Origin: DASTPP01 sp035762175
Lineage (GTDB): Bacteria; Myxococcota_A; Polyangia; Polyangiales; Polyangiaceae
Reading direction: 5' to 3'
NCBI GenBank assembly: GCA_035762175.1
Contig: DASTPP010000200.1
Span: forward strand, 1-36,883
Length of the DNA: 36,883 bases
Shown here: one piece after another, positions 26,645 to 36,729 of the stretch
Layout of the letters: each line of letters begins with the position of its first letter
How positions within the stretch are numbered: position 1 is the stretch's first letter
Notes under the pieces: model-generated
What the model was told of the DNA's origin: nothing
Database searches by the model: none
The model's input: only the letters and a program-made list of their open reading frames with translations
Made by a program: the position numbers and the translations under genes

Positions 26645-28129
26645 GTGCGCCCCCCGCCGCCCGCCCTCGCCCTCGCCCTCGCCCTCGCCCTCGCCGCCTG
26701 CTCGCCCGCGGGCGCCCCGGCCGCCGCGGGCGGGTTGCGCTTCGAGCCCTGCACCCTCGCGTCGGGGGCGGCGCCGAGGGCGCTCGCCGCCCGCTGCGCC
26801 TCGTTCGAGGTGCCCGAAGACCGCTCGAACCCGGCGGGTCGAACGCTCCGCCTCGCCGTCGCGCTCGTGCCCTCCGAGGCCGAGCGGCCCGAGCCCGACC
26901 CGGTCTTCTTCCTCGCCGGCGGGCCGGGGCAGTCGGCGCGCGACGCGTTCGTCGGCCTCGCCCCCGCCTTCCGCGAGGTGCTCGAGCGCCGGCACGTGGT
27001 GCTCGTCGACCAGCGGGGCACGGGCGGCTCGAACCCGCTCGGCTGCCAGGGCGCCCCGGGCGCGAAGGCCGTCGCCGAGTCGGGCGACATGAGCCCCGGG
27101 GCGATGCGCGCGTTCGCCGGGGCGTGCCGCGCCGGCCTCGAGGGCGGCGCCGACCTCCGCTTTTACACGACCGCCGACGCCGTGGCCGACCTCGAGGCGG
27201 TGCGCGCGGCGCTCTCGGCCCCCGCGGTCGATCTCGTGGGCGTCTCGTACGGCACCCGCGTCGCGCAAGAGTACGCCCGGCGCCACCCGGGCCGGGTGCG
27301 CGCCCTCGTGCTCGACGGCGTCGCGCCGCCGGGGCTCGTGCTCGGCGCCGAGTTCGGAAAGACCCTCGACGAGGCGCTCGCCGCGGCCTCGGCGCGCTGC
27401 GAGGCCGACCCCGCCTGCCGGGCGCGCTACGGCGCCCCGCGCGCCGCGCTCTCGCGCCTGCTCGAGCGGGCGAGGCAGGCGCCCGAGGCGGTGCGCTTCC
27501 GCGACCCGCTCACCCACGCCCCGCGCGAGGCGAAGCTCGACGAGGGGCGCGTCGCGTCCGTCGCGCGACTCTTCTCGTACCACCCGAAGCTCGCCGCGCT
27601 CTTGCCCCTCGCGGTCGACGAGGCGCTCGCCGGGCGGCCCGAGGCGCTCGTCGCGCAGTCGTCGATGATCGAGGGCCTGATCGGCGAAGAGATCGCCATC
27701 GGCATGCAGCTCTCGGTCATCTGCAGCGAAGACGAAGACCTGCTCGCCCCCGACCCCGGCGACGAGGCGACGGCGCTCGGCGGCGCGTTCGTGCGCGCCA
27801 TCAAGGCGCAGTGCGAGGCCTGGCCGCGGGGCCGGCGGGCGCCCGACTTTCACGCCCCGCTCGCCGCCGAAGTGCCCGCCCTCCTGCTCTCGGGCGAGCT
27901 CGACCCGGTCACCCCGCCCCGCTACGGCGAGCGCGTGCTCGCGACGCTGCCCCGCGGCCGCCACCTCGTCGCCCGGGGCCAGGGCCACAACGTGATCGCC
28001 GCCGGCTGCCTGCCCAAGCTCGTGGCCGAGTTCCTGCGCCGGGGCGACGCGAAGGGCCTCGACGCCTCGTGCCTCGACCGGCTCGGCCCGACGCCGCCCT
28101 TCGAGGGCTACCACGGCTGGGGGCCCTGA
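26645..28129 (+). CDS. Alpha/beta-hydrolase lipoprotein, tripeptidyl-aminopeptidase-like
   Basis: 494 residues from GTG 26645, 3 bp after trpA. The signal peptide is a run of Ala-Leu encoded by five GCCCTC hexamers (26663-26692), ending at a lipobox A-L-A-A-C (Cys19). Catalytic features: AGGPGQSA oxyanion loop (91-98), DQRGTGGSNP, nucleophile Ser201 in VGVSYGTRVAQ, acid Asp in SGELDPVTPPRYG and His in GQGHNV. This order and the C-terminal TAP-like region match the Streptomyces tripeptidyl-aminopeptidase/proline-iminopeptidase branch of the alpha/beta-hydrolases. It should release peptides or esters from N-termini outside the cytoplasm, probably tethered to a membrane. Why it follows trpA is unknown. 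Confidence 0.88.
   Translation: MRPPPPALALALALALAACSPAGAPAAAGGLRFEPCTLASGAAPRALAARCASFEVPEDRSNPAGRTLRLAVALVPSEAERPEPDPVFFLAGGPGQSARDAFVGLAPAFREVLERRHVVLVDQRGTGGSNPLGCQGAPGAKAVAESGDMSPGAMRAFAGACRAGLEGGADLRFYTTADAVADLEAVRAALSAPAVDLVGVSYGTRVAQEYARRHPGRVRALVLDGVAPPGLVLGAEFGKTLDEALAAASARCEADPACRARYGAPRAALSRLLERARQAPEAVRFRDPLTHAPREAKLDEGRVASVARLFSYHPKLAALLPLAVDEALAGRPEALVAQSSMIEGLIGEEIAIGMQLSVICSEDEDLLAPDPGDEATALGGAFVRAIKAQCEAWPRGRRAPDFHAPLAAEVPALLLSGELDPVTPPRYGERVLATLPRGRHLVARGQGHNVIAAGCLPKLVAEFLRRGDAKGLDASCLDRLGPTPPFEGYHGWGP
26663..26692 (+). repeat. (GCCCTC)5 microsatellite in a signal peptide
   Basis: Five perfect hexamers encode Ala-Leu pairs in the hydrophobic core of the lipoprotein signal. 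Slippage would lengthen or shorten it by two residues without breaking frame. Confidence 0.95.
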
Positions 28130-28150
28130 GGGCCCGGGGGGCGGAGCGCG

Positions 28151-28897
28151 ATGATCGAGGCCGAAGACCTCCACAAGTCGTTCGCGACCAAGGCGGGGGC
28201 CCTCAAGGCCGTCGACGGCGTCAGCTTCGCCGCCCGAGACGGCGAGATCACGGGGCTGCTCGGGCCGAACGGCTCGGGCAAGACGACGACGTTGCGCATG
28301 CTCTACGCGGCCCTCCGGCCCGAGCGGGGGCGCGTCCGGGTCGACGGGGTCGACGCGTCCGAGCGCCCCGACGAGGTGCGCCGCCGGCTCGGCGTCTTGC
28401 CCGACGCGCGCGGCATCTACAAGCGCCTGACGGCGCGCGAGAACGTCGCCTACTTCGGCCGCCTGCACGGCCTCGGCGAGGCCGAGATCGCGCGGCGCGC
28501 GGGCGAGCTCGCGGGCGCGCTCGGCATGGGCGACTTTCTCGACCGGCGCGCCGAGGGCTTCTCGCAGGGCCAGCGCACCAAGACGGCCATCGCCCGGGCG
28601 CTCGTGCACGGCCCGAAGAACGTGATCCTCGACGAGCCGACCAACGGCCTCGACGTGATGACGACGCGCGCGCTGCGCGAGTTCTTGCTCGGCCTCCGGC
28701 GCGAGGGGCGCTGCGTCGTCTTCTCGAGCCACGTCATGCAAGAGGTGGCCGCCCTCTGCGACCGCGTCGTCGTGGTGGCCAAGGGGCGCGTCGTCGCCCA
28801 GGGCACGGCCGACGAGCTCCGGGCGCGCACGGGCAAGGCGAGCCTCGAGGACGCGTTCGTCGCCGCCATCGGCTCCGCCGAGGGGCTCTTCGCGTGA
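28151..28897 (+). CDS. ABC transporter ATP-binding protein, NatA-like (ABC-2 type)
   Basis: 248 residues from ATG 28151, with a GGAG about seven bases upstream, 21 bp after the hydrolase. Walker A is GPNGSGKTT (38-46), the signature region FSQGQRTKTAIARAL (a NatA/CcmA-like variant of LSGGQ), Walker B VILDEPTNGLD and the switch-region SSHVM. The DARGIYKRLTARENVAYFGRLHG segment is typical of sodium-export NatA-type and related ATPases. It provides ATP for the permease that overlaps its stop. The substrate is not defined. Confidence 0.93.
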   Translation: MIEAEDLHKSFATKAGALKAVDGVSFAARDGEITGLLGPNGSGKTTTLRMLYAALRPERGRVRVDGVDASERPDEVRRRLGVLPDARGIYKRLTARENVAYFGRLHGLGEAEIARRAGELAGALGMGDFLDRRAEGFSQGQRTKTAIARALVHGPKNVILDEPTNGLDVMTTRALREFLLGLRREGRCVVFSSHVMQEVAALCDRVVVVAKGRVVAQGTADELRARTGKASLEDAFVAAIGSAEGLFA

Positions 28898-30072
28898 GCG
28901 CGCTCGCCGCCGTCCTGCGCAAAGAGCTGGTCGACGCCTTCCGCGACCGGCGCACCGTCGTCACCGCCCTCGTCGTCATGCCGCTCGCGCTGCCGGCGCT
29001 CTTCGGGGGCCTCGGCGTCGTCGGGGCGCGGGCGCAGGCGCGCAAGCTCGAGGGCCCGCTGCGCGTGCCGGTCGAGCACGCCGAGCGCGCGCCGAACCTC
29101 GTCGCCTTCCTGCGCGAGGGCGGCGTCGAGGCCGAGCCCGCGCCGGCCGACCCCGAGCGGCTGGTGCGCGAGCACGACGCCGACCTCTTCGTGCGCATCG
29201 ACCCCTCGTTCGAAAGCAAGTGGCGCGCCTCCGAGCCGGCGCCCGTCGAGCTCGTCTACGACGCCTCGCGCCCGCTCGAGTCGGGCGCGCCCGTCGCCCG
29301 CGTCCGCCGCCTGCTCGAGGCCTACGGCGAGCAGGTCGGGGCCTTGCGCCTCGTCGCCCGGGGCGTCAACCCCGCCGCCGCGAAGCCGCTCCGCCTCGCC
29401 GAGCGCGACCTCGCCCCGCCCGGCTCGCGCTTCGACTTCGCCCGGCAGTTCGTGCCCTACCTGCTCATGCTCTACGGCTTCATCGGCGGCATGCAGATCG
29501 CCATCGACGCCACCGCCGGCGAGCGCGAGCGCCAGTCGCTCGAGCCCCTGCTCGCCACCCCCGCCCGGCGCGAGGCCATCCTGAGCGGCAAGCTGCTCGC
29601 GACCGCGGCCTTCGCGCAGCTCACCCTCGTCGTCATGCTCGCCGCCTTCAAGCTCGTCTTCGCCGCCCTGCCGCTCGCCGGGGGTGAGGCGTCCTTTCAG
29701 CTGCCGCTCGCCGCGCTGCCCCGGCTCTGGCTCGCCATCACGCCCGTCACGCTGCTCGGCGCCGGCGTGCTCACCTCGCTCGCCGCCTTCGCCGAGAGCG
29801 CCCGCGAGGCGCAGAGCTACCTCGCCTCGCTCATGCTCCTGCCCATGCTGCCTTCGCTCTTTCTGATGGTCTCGCCCGCCAAGGCCAAGCTCTGGGCGAT
29901 GGCCCTGCCCTTCTTCGGGCCGAACCAGCTCATCGTGAAGATCCTGCGCGGCGAGGCCGTCTCGGCGGCCGAGTGGGCGCTCTGCCTGGGCTCGGGCGTC
30001 GCCCTCGCCGCGCTCGTCTGGGCGCTCGCGGCCCGACTCTACCACCGCGAGTCGCTGGCCGTCTCGGGCTGA
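28894..30072 (+). CDS. ABC-2 type permease (NatB-like)
   Basis: 392 residues from GTG 28894, overlapping the ATPase stop by four bases. The layout is that of NatB/ABC-2 permeases: a KELVDAFRDRRTVVTALVVMPL first membrane helix, a large periplasmic domain (about 50-185), then FARQFVPYLLMLYGFIGGMQ, the conserved AIDATAGERERQSLEPLLATPARREAIL block after helix 2, and further membrane segments to the end. Together with the ATPase it would export an ion, peptide or small molecule. The ATPase/permease pair is probably transcribed together, and possibly from the trp promoter. Confidence 0.92.
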   Translation: MSALAAVLRKELVDAFRDRRTVVTALVVMPLALPALFGGLGVVGARAQARKLEGPLRVPVEHAERAPNLVAFLREGGVEAEPAPADPERLVREHDADLFVRIDPSFESKWRASEPAPVELVYDASRPLESGAPVARVRRLLEAYGEQVGALRLVARGVNPAAAKPLRLAERDLAPPGSRFDFARQFVPYLLMLYGFIGGMQIAIDATAGERERQSLEPLLATPARREAILSGKLLATAAFAQLTLVVMLAAFKLVFAALPLAGGEASFQLPLAALPRLWLAITPVTLLGAGVLTSLAAFAESAREAQSYLASLMLLPMLPSLFLMVSPAKAKLWAMALPFFGPNQLIVKILRGEAVSAAEWALCLGSGVALAALVWALAARLYHRESLAVSG

Positions 30073-30226
30073 GGCGTTCGGGCCCGCCGCCGGGGCGGCC
30101 CCGGGCGCCCTTGCTGCGGCGCGCTCGTTGCGTTTACCATGCCGGGCACGCCGACGCGGCCCGCGGCCCCCGGGCGCCCGAACGACGCGCGGCGCGCGCC
30201 GGCCCACGACCGAAACCGGCACCACG

Positions 30227-31840
30227 ATGAGCGTACCGAGCGGGGCCCTGCGGGCGGGCGTGCTTCTGCACAACAAGTACCGGCTCGAGCGCGTGCTGGG
30301 CTCCGGGGGCATGGGCGTGGTCTGGGCCGCCGAGCGCGTGACCGACCGCGAGCGGGTGGCCGTCAAGTTCCTCTCGCCGGGGCGCGCGCACGACGAGCGC
30401 ACGGTGCGGCGCTTCCTGCGCGAGGGGCGCGCCACGGCCAAGCTCAAGGGCGAGCACGTCGCGCGCGTCTACGACGTCGGCGCCCTCGACGACCACACCC
30501 CCTACCTCGTGATGGAGTACCTCGACGGCGTCAGCCTGCTCCGCCACCTGCGCGCGCGGGGGCCGCTGCCGCCCTCCGAGGCCGTCGGCTGGGTGCTGCA
30601 GGCCTGCGAGGCCGTGGCCGAGGCGCACGCCCTCGGCATCATGCACCGCGACCTGAAGCCCGAGAACCTGCTGCTCGTCGCGCGCCCCGACGGCTCGCGC
30701 GTCGTCAAGGTGCTCGACTTCGGCCTCGCCAAGCGCTTCGCAGGCGCGCCCGCCTCGCAGAGCGGGCAGGGGGTCAGCTGGTCGTTCGACACGACCGGCG
30801 ACGGCTCGCCCGTCGGCTCGCCGGGCTACATGGCGCCCGAGCAGATCTCCGATCCGAGCAGGGTCGACGCGCGCGCCGACATCTGGTCGCTCGGCGTCAT
30901 TCTCTTCGAGCTGCTCGCGGCGCAGCGCCCCTTCGACGGCGCGAGCCTGCCCGAGACGATCAGCCGCGTGCTGAAGTCGCCCCCGCCCTCGCTGCCCGCC
31001 CTGCGCCCGGGCGTGCCCATCGAGCTCGTGGCCATCGTCGAGTGCTGCCTCGAGAAAGATCGCGAGCGGCGCTTCCGCAACGTCGACGCGCTCGCGCGCG
31101 CGCTCTCGTCGCTGCGCGCCCCCGAGACCCGCCGCACCCACCCGCCCCCCGGGGGCGGCGACGCGGAGCCCGGCGAGTCGACGCTCGGCCCCCTCGTCGC
31201 CTCACGAGAGCTCATCTACGGCACGCAAGACCTCGACCCGCTGCGCACGCTCCCGGGCCAGTACGAAGAGCCGCCGCCCTCCTCGCAGATGGATACCATC
31301 ATCGCGGCGACGCTGCGCGATCCGCCCCGCTTCGACGACGCGGCCGCGGCCGGGGGCCCCGCCCTGCCGCCGATCCTCGGGCTGCCCGCCCCGCCCGGCC
31401 CGCCCGAGGCCCCGCCGCGCCTCGACGTCGTGCCGACGCCCCCCATCGCCATCCGCGGCGAGCGGCTCGCGCAGGTACAAGAGACGGTCCGCCTCGCGAG
31501 CCAGCGCTCGCACCCGCCCTCGGGCCCCCCGGCGACTCAGCCCATCCCCCTGCCGGGCGGCCCTGACAGCGAGCCGAAGATCACCCCCGTGCCCGCGTCG
31601 GTCCCGGTGCTCATCTTGCCGCCACCGAGAAACTCGCCCCGCGGCGCGGGCGCCGCCCACAAGCCGCCGGGCAAGTTCGACGCGGCCCGCACCGTGGCCA
31701 TCGTCTTCGTGGCGTCCTTCGTCTCGGCCACGCTCACCATGACCCTGGCGCGCAAGTGCTCGACCTCGGGCGACGGGCCCTCGCCGGCCGCGAGCGCCAG
31801 CGCCACGGCGCCGCCGCCCCCCGCCCCGCCCGCGCGCTGA
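30227..31840 (+). CDS. Eukaryotic-like serine/threonine protein kinase, membrane-anchored
   Basis: 537 residues from ATG 30227; an in-frame extension of 33 codons lies upstream without family sequence. The kinase domain (about 17-285) has the glycine loop VLGSGGMGVVWAA, Lys47 in VAVKFL, the catalytic loop MHRDLKPENLL (139-149), DFGLAK (164-169) and GYMAPEQ, so all active residues are in place. The rest to ~480 is a Pro-rich linker. One membrane segment (TVAIVFVASFVSATLTMTLA) lies near 488-507, with ~26 residues outside. The arrangement, kinase inside and short tail outside, fits the many PknB-like kinases of myxobacteria; the signal it senses is unknown. The 154-bp upstream gap separates it from the ABC pair. 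Confidence 0.95.
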   Translation: MSVPSGALRAGVLLHNKYRLERVLGSGGMGVVWAAERVTDRERVAVKFLSPGRAHDERTVRRFLREGRATAKLKGEHVARVYDVGALDDHTPYLVMEYLDGVSLLRHLRARGPLPPSEAVGWVLQACEAVAEAHALGIMHRDLKPENLLLVARPDGSRVVKVLDFGLAKRFAGAPASQSGQGVSWSFDTTGDGSPVGSPGYMAPEQISDPSRVDARADIWSLGVILFELLAAQRPFDGASLPETISRVLKSPPPSLPALRPGVPIELVAIVECCLEKDRERRFRNVDALARALSSLRAPETRRTHPPPGGGDAEPGESTLGPLVASRELIYGTQDLDPLRTLPGQYEEPPPSSQMDTIIAATLRDPPRFDDAAAAGGPALPPILGLPAPPGPPEAPPRLDVVPTPPIAIRGERLAQVQETVRLASQRSHPPSGPPATQPIPLPGGPDSEPKITPVPASVPVLILPPPRNSPRGAGAAHKPPGKFDAARTVAIVFVASFVSATLTMTLARKCSTSGDGPSPAASASATAPPPPAPPAR

Positions 31841-32288
31841 CCCGCCCGCGCCCCGCGCGCCGGTCGCGGGGCGCTCGCCCGCGCGCCGGTCACGAGGCGC
31901 TCGACCGCGCGCCGGTCGCCCGCGCGCCGGTCGAGAGGCGCTCGCCCGCGCGCCGCGCGTCGATCGACGGGGCCGGGGCGCCGCGCGCCGCCCAGAGGCG
32001 CATCGAAACACGTAGCGCGCGCCCGCCGGGCGACGCGAGCGCCCGCCAGGCCGAGAGCGCACGCGCCGGGCGACACGAGCGCCCGCCCAACCGTCGGCGT
32101 CCGCCAGAACGCTTTTCCGCACGGCACGCGCCCCCGAAGACGCCACCGCCCCGGGGGCCTGAGACCGGACTCGACCCAAAGGGCTGAGACCCCCCGCCTG
32201 CCTTTTCGGGTCCCGGGGGGCCGCCCGCCGTCGAGCGGCGCAGGCTGCGTTCAACGCCGGGCGAAAACGCAGTAGGGTTCGGGCCCCC
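31841..32288. other. 448-bp intergenic region with a 26-bp tandem repeat
   Basis: Between the kinase and the GT-C-like gene. It holds three 26-bp repeat units plus a 15-bp partial and a short remnant (31855-31954). The remainder includes a hairpin-like stretch near 32187-32230 but no gene or clear promoter. Confidence 0.65.
31855..31954. repeat. 26-bp tandem repeat, three full units plus partials
   Basis: Units at 31855-31880, 31881-31906 and 31922-31947, each starting GCGCGCCGGTC and ending GGCGCTCGNCC; a 15-bp shortened unit lies at 31907-31921 and a remnant follows to 31954. Confidence 0.85.
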
Positions 32289-34811
32289 ATGCCGTCTCCG
32301 CGGGCCCGCTCCGTCATCGCCATCGCGCGCGCCGAGTGGCAGCGCGCGCTCGCCTCGGCGCGCCGGCGCGAAGCGGCGACGCTGTTGCTCGCGCTCTTGC
32401 CCTCTCTGCTGGTCGCGCCGTGGCTGATCGCCAAGGTGCCGCTCAGCCACGATCACGCGACGCACCTGTTCAAGGCCTGGCACTTCTGGACGGAGCTCGT
32501 GCCGAGCGGCCGGCTGCGCGGCTGGAGCCACTTCTGGGGCTTCGGCTTCCCCTCCGACGAGCTCGTGCCCTGCGGCGGCGAGGTGTGGGTGGGGCTCTTC
32601 CGGGCCCTCACGCTCGGGCAACTCTCGTGGACGCAGACCTACGGGGTCGCGTTCGCCGGGCTGATGGTGTTCAAGTGCTACGCGGCCTACCGCCTCGCGC
32701 GGTGCTTCTTCGGCCCCCGCGTGGGCGTCATCGCCGCGTACCTGACGCTGCTCGACCGCGGCGGCATGCTCGAGGGCGGCTGGGAGTGGCACACCTACTG
32801 GGGCGTCTGGCCCGTCACGCTCTCGATGGCCTTCGCCCAGCTCTCGCTCGTGCGGCTCGAGCGCGTCCTCGCGCTGGGCCGAGCGCGCGACCTGGCCCTC
32901 GGCGGCGTGTGGTTCGCCGCGGCGCTGCTCTCGCACGCGCTGCCGCTGGTCGCCTTCGCGGTCACCGTGCCGCTCCTCTTCTTGGACCACCGGCTGCGCG
33001 AGCGCCCCCCGCCCCTGCTCGCCTACGCGCGCGCCCTCGGCGCGCTCGCGTTCGGGGCCGCCCTCGCCGGCTTTTATCTGATTCCGTTCTTCACGCTGAC
33101 CGCCGAAACGATGGATCTTGGCTGGCTCCACGAGCCCTTGCCGGTCATCGCGCGCCGCCTGCTCTCGGGCGGTACGTTTCAGCACCAGTTCTACGCGGTG
33201 CACGCCCTCGGCCTGGTCGGCGCCCTGGTGGCGCTCCGGCGGCGCCCGCCGGGCGGCCTCTTCTTCGCGACGGCGACGCTCGCCTCGGTGCTGCTCGCGT
33301 CCGACGCCATGTTCCGGGTGCTGCACCTCGAGCGGGCGATGCCGACGCTGGTCAAGCTCGAGGTGAACCGGCTGCTCGTCGTCGCGAAGATCTTCTTCTA
33401 CCCGCTCGCCGGCTACGCGCTCGTCGAGCTCTTCGCCCTCTTGCGGCGCCGGGCTCGTTCGGTCCGGGCGCGGCGCGCGCTGCACGCCCTCGTCGCGGCG
33501 GCCTTCGCGGCGAGCCTGCTCACGCCGGGCTCGAGGCGGCTCCTCGTGAAGGTGCTGTCCTTCCCCGTCACGGGCAAGAACGATCTCGAACACTGGCAAG
33601 ACCTCCGGGCGTTCACGCGCTGGTCGCGGGCCGAGCGCGCGCGGTCGCGCGAGCACTACCGAATCGTCTACGACTTCTGGCGCAGCGACCACCTGCCGAC
33701 CGCGATGCCCGTCTACGACGGCACCCCGATGTACAAGACCGGCACGACGCCGGCGCAGATCTTCGACAAGCTGCCGATGGCGAACGACCCCGAGCTCTAC
33801 GGGCCGCTCTCGGTCAAGTACGTCGTCACCGCCACGCCCAAGCAGGCGCCCAAGCTGAGGCTCGCGCAGCGCTTCGGCAAGCTCTACGTCTACGAGTTCA
33901 CCGACTACCGGCCGGAGCCCTTCACCCTGCTCGGCCCGGGCCGGGCCGAGCTGCTCGAATTCTCCCCGGAGCGGGTCCGGGTCGCGCTGCAGGGCACCGG
34001 CCCCGACACGCGCCTCACCCTGCACGTGGCGAGCTACCCGCGCTGGCAGGCCGAGCAAGGCGGGCGCGCGCTGCCGATCACGACGGTGCCCGTCTACCGC
34101 TACAAATACCCGTTCTTGATGCAGGTCCCCGCGGGCGACGGCGAGCTCGTGTTCGCGTACGTACGCCGCCCCGCCGAGTGGGCCGGGGCCTTGCTATCGC
34201 TCGCCGCGCTGCCGGGCTTCTGGCTCGCCCTTTGGCTCGCGCGCCGCGGCGCGGGCCGGGCGTCGCGCGCGGCCGAATGGCTCGAGGGCCACTCGCGCCC
34301 GCTCGGGTGGGCCGCGCTCGCCCTCGTCGGCGGCGCCGCGGTGGCGATCGCCGCCCGCACCCAGACGCGCGCGCGCCTGCTGCCGAAGAGCTCGATCTTT
34401 CACCACTTGACCGGCCCCGAGCTCACCCTGGCCGGGCAGGCGTGCCAGAAAGAGCGCGACCTCTTCTTTCGCTGCGGCCCCCATACCCTCCAGGCCGATC
34501 TCGTCTCGTCGCAGGTGTGGGGCACCCACCTCTGCATGAGCGCCCCGCCCGTCGGGCCCCTGACGCTGCGCGCCCCGCTCACGCTCGGCTCGTTCATCGC
34601 CGGCGAATACGACGCGCCCAAGCAAGGCAAGGGCCAGATTCGCTTCGCGATCGGCGGCCGCGAGGTCGAGAATTTCTCGACCGAGTCCCCCTACCTCTTC
34701 AAACAAGCCATTCGGTTTGACACGCGTGAGCACCGGGGCACGAGCCCCGAGATCGAGCTCACCCTCACGGGCGTCGCGGCCAACTGCTTCGACTTCCGCC
34801 TGGTCGACTGA
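32289..34811 (+). CDS. Large multi-spanning membrane protein, GT-C/6-PTS-related type
   Basis: 840 residues. After a basic N-terminus (helix ~30-47), the first extracytoplasmic loop begins SHDHATHLFKAWHFWTELV and continues through RLRGWSHFWGFGFPSDELVPCGGEVWVG, matching the acidic loop pattern of GT-C-fold glycosyltransferase-like membrane proteins (often labelled 6-PTS-related domain). About ten hydrophobic segments can be counted between residues 30 and 430. A long soluble region (about 440-620) follows, then two membrane helices (about 625-700), then a terminal domain rich in beta-strands, with two Cys pairs. The molecule it transfers or exports cannot be deduced. It converges on aceA. Start ATG 32289 is the first in frame; no strong ribosome binding site. 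Confidence 0.7.
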   Translation: MPSPRARSVIAIARAEWQRALASARRREAATLLLALLPSLLVAPWLIAKVPLSHDHATHLFKAWHFWTELVPSGRLRGWSHFWGFGFPSDELVPCGGEVWVGLFRALTLGQLSWTQTYGVAFAGLMVFKCYAAYRLARCFFGPRVGVIAAYLTLLDRGGMLEGGWEWHTYWGVWPVTLSMAFAQLSLVRLERVLALGRARDLALGGVWFAAALLSHALPLVAFAVTVPLLFLDHRLRERPPPLLAYARALGALAFGAALAGFYLIPFFTLTAETMDLGWLHEPLPVIARRLLSGGTFQHQFYAVHALGLVGALVALRRRPPGGLFFATATLASVLLASDAMFRVLHLERAMPTLVKLEVNRLLVVAKIFFYPLAGYALVELFALLRRRARSVRARRALHALVAAAFAASLLTPGSRRLLVKVLSFPVTGKNDLEHWQDLRAFTRWSRAERARSREHYRIVYDFWRSDHLPTAMPVYDGTPMYKTGTTPAQIFDKLPMANDPELYGPLSVKYVVTATPKQAPKLRLAQRFGKLYVYEFTDYRPEPFTLLGPGRAELLEFSPERVRVALQGTGPDTRLTLHVASYPRWQAEQGGRALPITTVPVYRYKYPFLMQVPAGDGELVFAYVRRPAEWAGALLSLAALPGFWLALWLARRGAGRASRAAEWLEGHSRPLGWAALALVGGAAVAIAARTQTRARLLPKSSIFHHLTGPELTLAGQACQKERDLFFRCGPHTLQADLVSSQVWGTHLCMSAPPVGPLTLRAPLTLGSFIAGEYDAPKQGKGQIRFAIGGREVENFSTESPYLFKQAIRFDTREHRGTSPEIELTLTGVAANCFDFRLVD

Positions 34812-34914
34812 AGCCGCTTTCGACGACCGGCCCCCGACGGGCCCCGCATCGGCGGGGCGCGGCGGCCACCCCGGCCGAATCGCGCCGACCAACGGCCGCG
34901 GCCCCGGCGCCGTG

Positions 34915-35066
34915 GTCGCCCGCCGGGGCCGTCTCGCGCCTGCAGGCCCCGGCGGCGCGGTCGCCCGCCGGGGCCGCGTCGCGCCTGCGGGGCCTGGCAG
35001 CGAGGTCGCCGCCGGGGCCGTCTCGCGCCTGCGGGCCCCGGCGGCGCGGTCGCCCGCCGGGGCCGG
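34915..35066. repeat. 45-bp tandem repeat between convergent genes
   Basis: Units at 34915-34959, 34960-35004 (both 45 bp) and 35005-35048 (44 bp), plus a partial to 35066, each starting GTCGCCCGCCGGGGCCG or a one-base-shorter form. It fills most of the gap before the end of aceA. Confidence 0.9.
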
Positions 35067-35074
35067 GCGGCGGC

Positions 35075-36493
<1,419 letters not shown>

Positions 36494-36729
36494 GGCGACT
36501 CTCTCTCTTGCTAAAAGGGACACTTTGGCGGGCAGACGTTTCAAAAAAAATGAAACCTCGCCTGGCAGATGTTTCGAAAAATGAAACCTAGGGCCTGGCG
36601 GACGTTTCGAAAAATGAAACTCTAACCGACCGACGTTTCGGAACGCGATAGTTTGGACAACGGACGTTTCGAAAAATGAAACTTCGAGCGCGCGGCGGGG
36701 CGCGCGCGGCGCCGGCGCGCCCCGGGCCC
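36494..36729 (-). promoter_or_regulatory. aceB-aceA intergenic region with five operator-like palindromes
   Basis: GTTTC-N7-GAAAC repeats (N9 in the first) start at 36538, 36571, 36604, 36634 (degraded) and 36666, at steps of 33, 33, 30 and 32 bp. Spacers share GGCRGAY before three copies. The gap lies within what is probably an aceB-aceA transcript; an aceA promoter may lie here. The binding protein is unknown. Confidence 0.75.

Noticed and set aside
32187..32230. GGGCTGAGACC resembles the CUGAGA part of a TPP riboswitch
   Set aside because: The remaining conserved TPP riboswitch blocks (such as ACCUGAUCUGG) are absent.
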